Shown: positions 41,561-44,897 of the stretch, piece after piece | Layout: each line of letters starts with the position of its first letter | Numbering within the stretch: position 1 is the stretch's first letter | Source: Clostridiales bacterium | Lineage (GTDB): Bacteria; Bacillota; Clostridia; Christensenellales; Pumilibacteraceae | Length of the DNA stretch: 44,897 nt | Assembly: GCA_022508425.1 (NCBI GenBank) | Contig: JAFLVF010000006.1 | Span: forward strand, 1-44,897 | Direction: 5' to 3' | Translations under genes and position numbers: made by a program | The notes under the pieces: model-generated | Databases searched by the model: none | What the model was told of the DNA's origin: nothing | The model's input: the letters and a program-made list of their open reading frames with translations, nothing else

Positions 41561-42391
41561 ATGCGAGCGGCAATTGATATAGGCTCAAACTCGGTACGTC
41601 TCAGTACGTCCGACGGAACGAAAAGATCGAAGATAACCAAGCTTGCCGACGGCATAGAGCGGTCGGGCCGGCTCTCTCCCGCCGGCGTCAACGCCACCAT
41701 TGCGCTGTTGCGGGAATACAAAGCCCTATCGGACGGCGCGACCGAGATAATAGCGTTCGGCACCGAAGCGTTGCGCCGCGCCGCGGACGGCAATGATTTT
41801 TGCAACCGCGTAAAAGAGGAAGTCGGACTGCAAATAAAAATCGTTGAAAAATCGGCTGAAGCGCGCATGGCCCTATATGGCGCGACAAAACCGATCGGGC
41901 CTTGCACGGTGTGCGACCTCGGCGGCGGGAGCATGGAAGTAATTTGCGCGCGCGACGGCGTCAACCCCGAATATGAGATGAGCCTACCGCTCGGCGTGGT
42001 CGTGCTGAAGAACAAATACAACGGCGACTATGCTTCGTTAAGCCGCGACGCGCAACGGCTTGTCGGCGATTACGGCGCAGTTCCATCGTATCCGCTGACG
42101 GTAATGGGCGGCAGCGCGACGACGATTGCCGCGGCAATACTTAACCTGCCCTTCTACGACGGAACAAAAGTCAACGGCTCGACAATCACTCTGAAAGAGC
42201 TCGACGAATTTATGCCGATACTCATGAGCGACAAGCTGAATATCCTCCGCCCCGTCGCAAGCAAACGCGCGGACACCGTAGTGTACGGCGCGATAATACT
42301 GACGGCGCTGTGCCACCATATCGGCGTAGACAGGTTTTACGTTTCGGACACGAGCAATCTCGACGCCGTGCTCAACGGCTTCGAGATATAA
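41561..42391 (+). CDS. Ppx/GppA-family phosphatase, short form
   Basis: A second member of the exopolyphosphatase/guanosine pentaphosphatase family (276 residues), intact in the motifs that are altered in the copy at 12298-13302. It has DIGSNSVRLS at the N-terminus, VCDLGGGSMEVI for the second phosphate loop and VMGGSATTIAA for the adenosine-type motif. It lacks the C-terminal extra domain of long Ppx proteins. The ribosome binding site AAGGTAGG lies 6-13 nt upstream. It may act on polyphosphate or pppGpp, and nothing here decides between them. Confidence 0.92.
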   Translation: MRAAIDIGSNSVRLSTSDGTKRSKITKLADGIERSGRLSPAGVNATIALLREYKALSDGATEIIAFGTEALRRAADGNDFCNRVKEEVGLQIKIVEKSAEARMALYGATKPIGPCTVCDLGGGSMEVICARDGVNPEYEMSLPLGVVVLKNKYNGDYASLSRDAQRLVGDYGAVPSYPLTVMGGSATTIAAAILNLPFYDGTKVNGSTITLKELDEFMPILMSDKLNILRPVASKRADTVVYGAIILTALCHHIGVDRFYVSDTSNLDAVLNGFEI

Positions 42392-42401
42392 ACAAACAAT
42401 A

Positions 42402-42440
42402 TAAAACGGCGCGAAGACGGTACTCTTGCGCGCCGTTTTA
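42402..42440. terminator. Terminator between Ppx/GppA and the GerQ-like gene
   Basis: Twelve bases (42402-42413) pair exactly with 42429-42440 around a loop that can itself pair (AAGA/TCTT). T-rich bases follow on the + strand and A-rich bases precede, so it can serve both convergent genes. Confidence 0.85.
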
Positions 42441-42453
42441 TGTTTTGCATTTT

Positions 42454-42741
42454 TCAGCAGTCGAAGTGGACGAATTTTACGGCCAATATGTCGACGAGCG
42501 TGATTTTGCCGTTGCATATCAGGCCGACGTACGAATTGCCTACTACGTAAATCTCGCCGCAAGCCGTGCGCGTCGGGCCGTCGAGCTGAACAATAATCTC
42601 TATCTTGACCTTTCGCCCGATGTTGGCGGCGAGTATCTGTCGCCAGGTGCCCACGTTGCCCGGCGCGTTAAAGTCGGGCATCTCGTCGGGGATATTGATT
42701 TCGCATACGTTGCTTTCTTTGTCCATGCAATTTTTATCCAT
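42454..42741 (-). CDS. GerQ-like spore coat protein
   Basis: The 95-residue protein is acidic at its N-terminus and then has TWRQILAANIGRKVKIEI, a strand-rich middle with GEIYVVGNSYVGLICNG and an end DILAVKFVHFD. This matches the conserved C-terminal domain of GerQ (YwdL): LRxILxxNxGK, then G(I/E)I..AG.....I, then Y.......F.E. The long glutamine-rich N-terminus of Bacillus GerQ is missing. Its neighbour is a CwlJ-like hydrolase, and in Bacillus the two are adjacent, GerQ being needed for CwlJ in the coat. AGGAGG before the ATG at 42741 sets the start. Confidence 0.65.
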   Translation of the reverse strand: MDKNCMDKESNVCEINIPDEMPDFNAPGNVGTWRQILAANIGRKVKIEIIVQLDGPTRTACGEIYVVGNSYVGLICNGKITLVDILAVKFVHFDC

Positions 42742-42774
42742 ATAGCCTCCTAATATTTTTTTCGGCACAAGCCG

Positions 42775-43185
42775 TCATGTCGAAAAATATCCGTCGTTGG
42801 GATTGTAAAAGCAATGATTGCCTATCCTGATTTGCAGATATCCGTTGTTGTTGGGAAAGCTCTGCCGACAATTGGGCGAATACGGATTGAAAAACCACAG
42901 CGCGTCGCCGAGGTCGGCGAGCCGTCCGCCGCCGATAGCCCACCGTGCGATATCGTAATGGATTTGCTCGGGTGACATATTCCACACGCTCTGCTGTTGA
43001 TTGGACGCACACTCGAACTGTCTGGGCGCATAGATGACGTCGGGTACGGAATTGTACCTTCCGTACTCGCCCATCGACTGATTGACTCTGTTCATGATGA
43101 CGGACGCCACCGCCTGCATGCCTACAATGCCCTCGCCGCCGGCCTCGCATTGAATCAGCCGCGCGAGTAATTCCAAATCGCTCAT
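42775..43185 (-). CDS. cwlJ: CwlJ/SleB-type spore cortex hydrolase
   Basis: The 136-residue protein is the Hydrolase_2 catalytic domain alone. It has LARLIQCEAGGEG, with the catalytic glutamate, then VASVIMNRV, APRQFECA, ALWFFNP and NHCFY. The lack of a signal peptide and of a peptidoglycan-binding domain fits CwlJ, which is put in the coat from the mother cell. SleB would have both. It degrades cortex peptidoglycan containing muramic delta-lactam during germination. The GerQ-like gene follows after 33 bases. No Shine-Dalgarno sequence is clear before the ATG. Confidence 0.88.
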   Translation of the reverse strand: MSDLELLARLIQCEAGGEGIVGMQAVASVIMNRVNQSMGEYGRYNSVPDVIYAPRQFECASNQQQSVWNMSPEQIHYDIARWAIGGGRLADLGDALWFFNPYSPNCRQSFPNNNGYLQIRIGNHCFYNPNDGYFST

Positions 43186-43206
43186 AACAATTGTTTATGC
43201 CACAAA

Positions 43207-43238
43207 CAAAAAAACGGTGCGACATTTCGCATCGTTTT
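43207..43238 (-). terminator. Terminator after the MGMT-family gene
   Basis: Twelve bases (43211-43222) pair with 43227-43238 with one G-T pair. On the - strand a T7 tract follows. It separates the MGMT gene from cwlJ. Confidence 0.88.
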
Positions 43239-43253
43239 GTATTGCTCTTGGCG

Positions 43254-43571
43254 TTACCCTCTAAATTGGTACTTCTCGAGGTCGACCGCACCGTCATTGC
43301 CGAAGATTATTCCCTCGGCTTCGAGCATTCTCCTTTGAACGTCCGCACCGCCGAAAGCAAAGTCGGGCGCGGGCAAGCCTTTGTGGTTTACCACGCGGTG
43401 GCATGGCACTTCGCCGAAATACGGGTTTTTGTGTAAAGCGTTGCCCACCGCGCGGGACGCGCCCCGATGATTTGACATGAGCGCAATCTGCGCATAGGTC
43501 GCGACATTGCCCCTCGGCACGAGCTTAACCGCTTCGTACACGTCGCGTTCGAATTGTGACGGATTTTTCAT
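43254..43571 (-). CDS. Single-domain MGMT-family protein with active-site cysteine
   Basis: The protein (105 residues) is only the C-terminal DNA-binding domain of O6-alkylguanine-DNA alkyltransferases. It has VPRGNVATYAQIA, RGASRAVGNALHKNP and PCHRVV, the last with the acceptor cysteine. Full proteins are about 160-170 residues. The alkyltransferase-like (ATL) proteins that keep only this domain usually replace the cysteine, so a standalone version with PCHR is most likely a small repair or damage-sensing protein. It overlaps the upstream gene by 4 bases (ATGA). Confidence 0.88.
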   Translation of the reverse strand: MKNPSQFERDVYEAVKLVPRGNVATYAQIALMSNHRGASRAVGNALHKNPYFGEVPCHRVVNHKGLPAPDFAFGGADVQRRMLEAEGIIFGNDGAVDLEKYQFRG

Positions 43572-44041
43572 TCGTTTGCAGACACTTCGCCTTTGTTCTT
43601 TTTTGCCACGTCGGTCAAATATTCAACCACGGCCCGCGCGTCGAAAACGTGCTTGAGCCTATATGTCCCGACTGTCTTTTTTTCGCTAACGGCGCGAATC
43701 TTGACAGTTCCCGTCGCCAAATCCTTTTCGTAAAACGCGCGGCGGTAGGACACAGTCTTGATATTGTCGGTGGGGATAACCTTGCGTTTGTCTCCGCTCT
43801 TTATCACCACCCTGTCCTCGAAAACCATGTACGTTTCATCATGCTGTAACGAGACCACAATCAGCACCGCGGCGATGAAAAACACTATGATGGGAAGCAT
43901 TATTCCCAATACCAAATTCCACAAGCCGACAAACGCCATCCCGATTGCAATCACTACGGCGATAACAACGCGCGTCGCTATCATTATCCTGCGGTACGCC
44001 TTGTAATTCATAATATGTTGAAACAGCAGTTTGTCTTCCAT
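43568..44041 (-). CDS. Membrane protein with a bacterial PH-like domain
   Basis: A 157-residue protein with a short amphipathic N-terminus, two adjacent hydrophobic segments (about 20-42 and 45-66) and a cytoplasmic beta-rich domain. That domain contains ETYMVFEDRVVIKSG and VIPTDNIKTVSYRR, reminiscent of YdbS/YdbT-like bPH2 domains, and the tail is lysine-rich. Function is unknown. It is translationally coupled with the MGMT-family gene and starts 9 bases after the antiporter gene. Confidence 0.72.
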   Translation of the reverse strand: MEDKLLFQHIMNYKAYRRIMIATRVVIAVVIAIGMAFVGLWNLVLGIMLPIIVFFIAAVLIVVSLQHDETYMVFEDRVVIKSGDKRKVIPTDNIKTVSYRRAFYEKDLATGTVKIRAVSEKKTVGTYRLKHVFDARAVVEYLTDVAKKNKGEVSANE

Positions 44042-44050
44042 AGGTATATT

Positions 44051-44897
44051 TTACAATATGATTGCGCCCGTTGTCAACAGCAAAAACAATATATACAGTA
44101 TGGGCGGCACGGCGTTTATCGCCTGCACTCCGAGCATGGACTTAGTCGAACCGGAGGTCTTGTTTTTGACAAACAGCATGAGCACCGTCGTCGTCGCCGC
44201 TATCGCGCCGAATATCAACAGCCACATCGATTCCGTATTCAGAATGTAAACGCTCGAGCTGTTCGGCATAAACGAGAATACGTCGGCGACGAACAGAATG
44301 GTAAAGTTGAAAATGTTCGACCCTATTATATTGCCCGCCGCCGCGTCGAAGTTGCCGCGGTGACAGAGTGTGACCGATGAGATCAATTCGGGCAGGCTTG
44401 TCGCCACGCCGAGGAAGAGTGCGCCCGCGAAGGTCTTGCCGAGGTTGAGCCTGTCCGCAACCATGTCGGTCAGATAGGTAAGTGCTATCGACGAGCCGAT
44501 CAGTATCACGGCGCAAATGCCGAATCTGATTACCGCCTGTTTCAATGTCAGATTATCGTCACACTCTTTGTCGTCCGATTCCGACGACTTGGGCATCTTG
44601 GAAACGTAAATCACGTACAGGACGAGTATTACGGGCGACGCGAGCGAAAACCAGGTAAACTTCACGTCGTCGGCAAGATACAGCCCGATGGCGACCGCGC
44701 CGTACATGCAAACACATATTCCGAGCGCAAGATAATAGAATTTCGAGAACTTCGCCTTTTTCAGCCCGCGCGAGAATATCAGAAGTATCACGCCGAAGAA
44801 TGCAAAGTTGATTAAATCGGAGCCCAAAATATTGCCTATGACGAGCGAGTTTTCCTTGACCACCCACACCGCCGAAAGCGACGTGAACAGCTCGGGC
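44051..44897 (-). CDS. Ca2+:cation antiporter (CaCA family), N-terminus cut by the window
   Basis: About 281 residues of a polytopic transporter are visible, and the reading frame continues past the right edge. It has the first alpha-repeat end PELFTSLSAVWVVKEN with NILGSD, a central acidic loop (KSSESDDKECDDN), and the second alpha repeat ATSLPELISSVTLC with GNIIGSNIFN. These repeats make the cation site of YrbG-type Na+/Ca2+ exchangers. The glutamates in both repeats and the GS/N motifs are intact. The real start lies outside the window. Confidence 0.93.
   Translation of the reverse strand, partial: PELFTSLSAVWVVKENSLVIGNILGSDLINFAFFGVILLIFSRGLKKAKFSKFYYLALGICVCMYGAVAIGLYLADDVKFTWFSLASPVILVLYVIYVSKMPKSSESDDKECDDNLTLKQAVIRFGICAVILIGSSIALTYLTDMVADRLNLGKTFAGALFLGVATSLPELISSVTLCHRGNFDAAAGNIIGSNIFNFTILFVADVFSFMPNSSSVYILNTESMWLLIFGAIAATTTVLMLFVKNKTSGSTKSMLGVQAINAVPPILYILFLLLTTGAIIL

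Overview
The window is a chromosomal segment of 44.9 kb, gene-dense and mostly housekeeping, from a bacterium that looks like a member of the Bacillota, most likely an uncultured Clostridia-type anaerobe. The evidence is an E. coli-like [4Fe-4S] dihydroxy-acid dehydratase, a two-subunit class I (Fe-S) fumarase, a CwlJ/GerQ-like spore pair, a WalJ-RlmH neighbourhood, a YybS-like gene beside rplI, a DUF1540 protein and clear sigma-A-type promoters (TTGACA, 17 bp, TATAAT). The taxonomic placement is inferred from gene content. I see no rRNA, tRNA, CRISPR array, insertion sequence, phage or integrase.

Layout. 1-3.35 kb (+): ilvD, a divergent leuB-like gene and acpP. 3.38-7.06 kb (-): a transglutaminase-fold lipoprotein, an HtrA-like protease, ung and an ArsR-type regulator, with three 37-bp tandem repeats at 5777-5887. 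A 59-codon gene lies alone on + at 7229-7408. 7.45-14.56 kb (-): phosphofructokinase, then ppx-ppk-ychF-argS, with a palindromic intergenic element at 13303-13492. 14.6-18.65 kb: a GtrA-like membrane protein, a flavin reductase (+), a cyclophilin and mazG-dus. 18.97-23.75 kb (-): a Wzz-domain protein, a GH13 glucosidase and an M3 oligopeptidase. 23.95-24.73 kb (+): a lone short-chain dehydrogenase. 24.74-30.0 kb (-): rplI-pdxS-pdxT-patatin-ComEC-like hydrolase-recF, read from right to left. 30.07-34.97 kb: the YybS-like gene, the DUF1540 protein (+), an orphan protein, a LOG protein, a small membrane protein, and an M14 peptidase with tadA. 35.0-38.42 kb (-): walJ, two CPBP membrane proteases and rlmH. 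38.5-42.39 kb (+): fumarase alpha and beta, an M29 aminopeptidase, a DivIC/FtsB-like protein and a second Ppx/GppA protein. 42.45-44.9 kb (-): a Ca2+/cation antiporter cut by the window end, a PH-domain membrane protein, a short MGMT-family protein, CwlJ and GerQ.

Themes. Polyphosphate turnover is well represented (Ppk1 plus two Ppx/GppA proteins). Cell-envelope and spore functions recur: HtrA, the transglutaminase-like lipoprotein, Wzz, CPBP, WalJ, DivIC, CwlJ and GerQ. PLP synthesis sits with rplI and recF in one run.

No obviously new defence or mobile system is present. The most unusual signals are these: a LeuB-like enzyme that has lost several residues of the isopropylmalate dehydrogenase active site; at least six genes whose -10 box lies only 6-9 nt before the ATG with no Shine-Dalgarno sequence, which suggests leaderless transcription; two structured or repeated intergenic elements; and an uncharacterised 59-residue protein gene.
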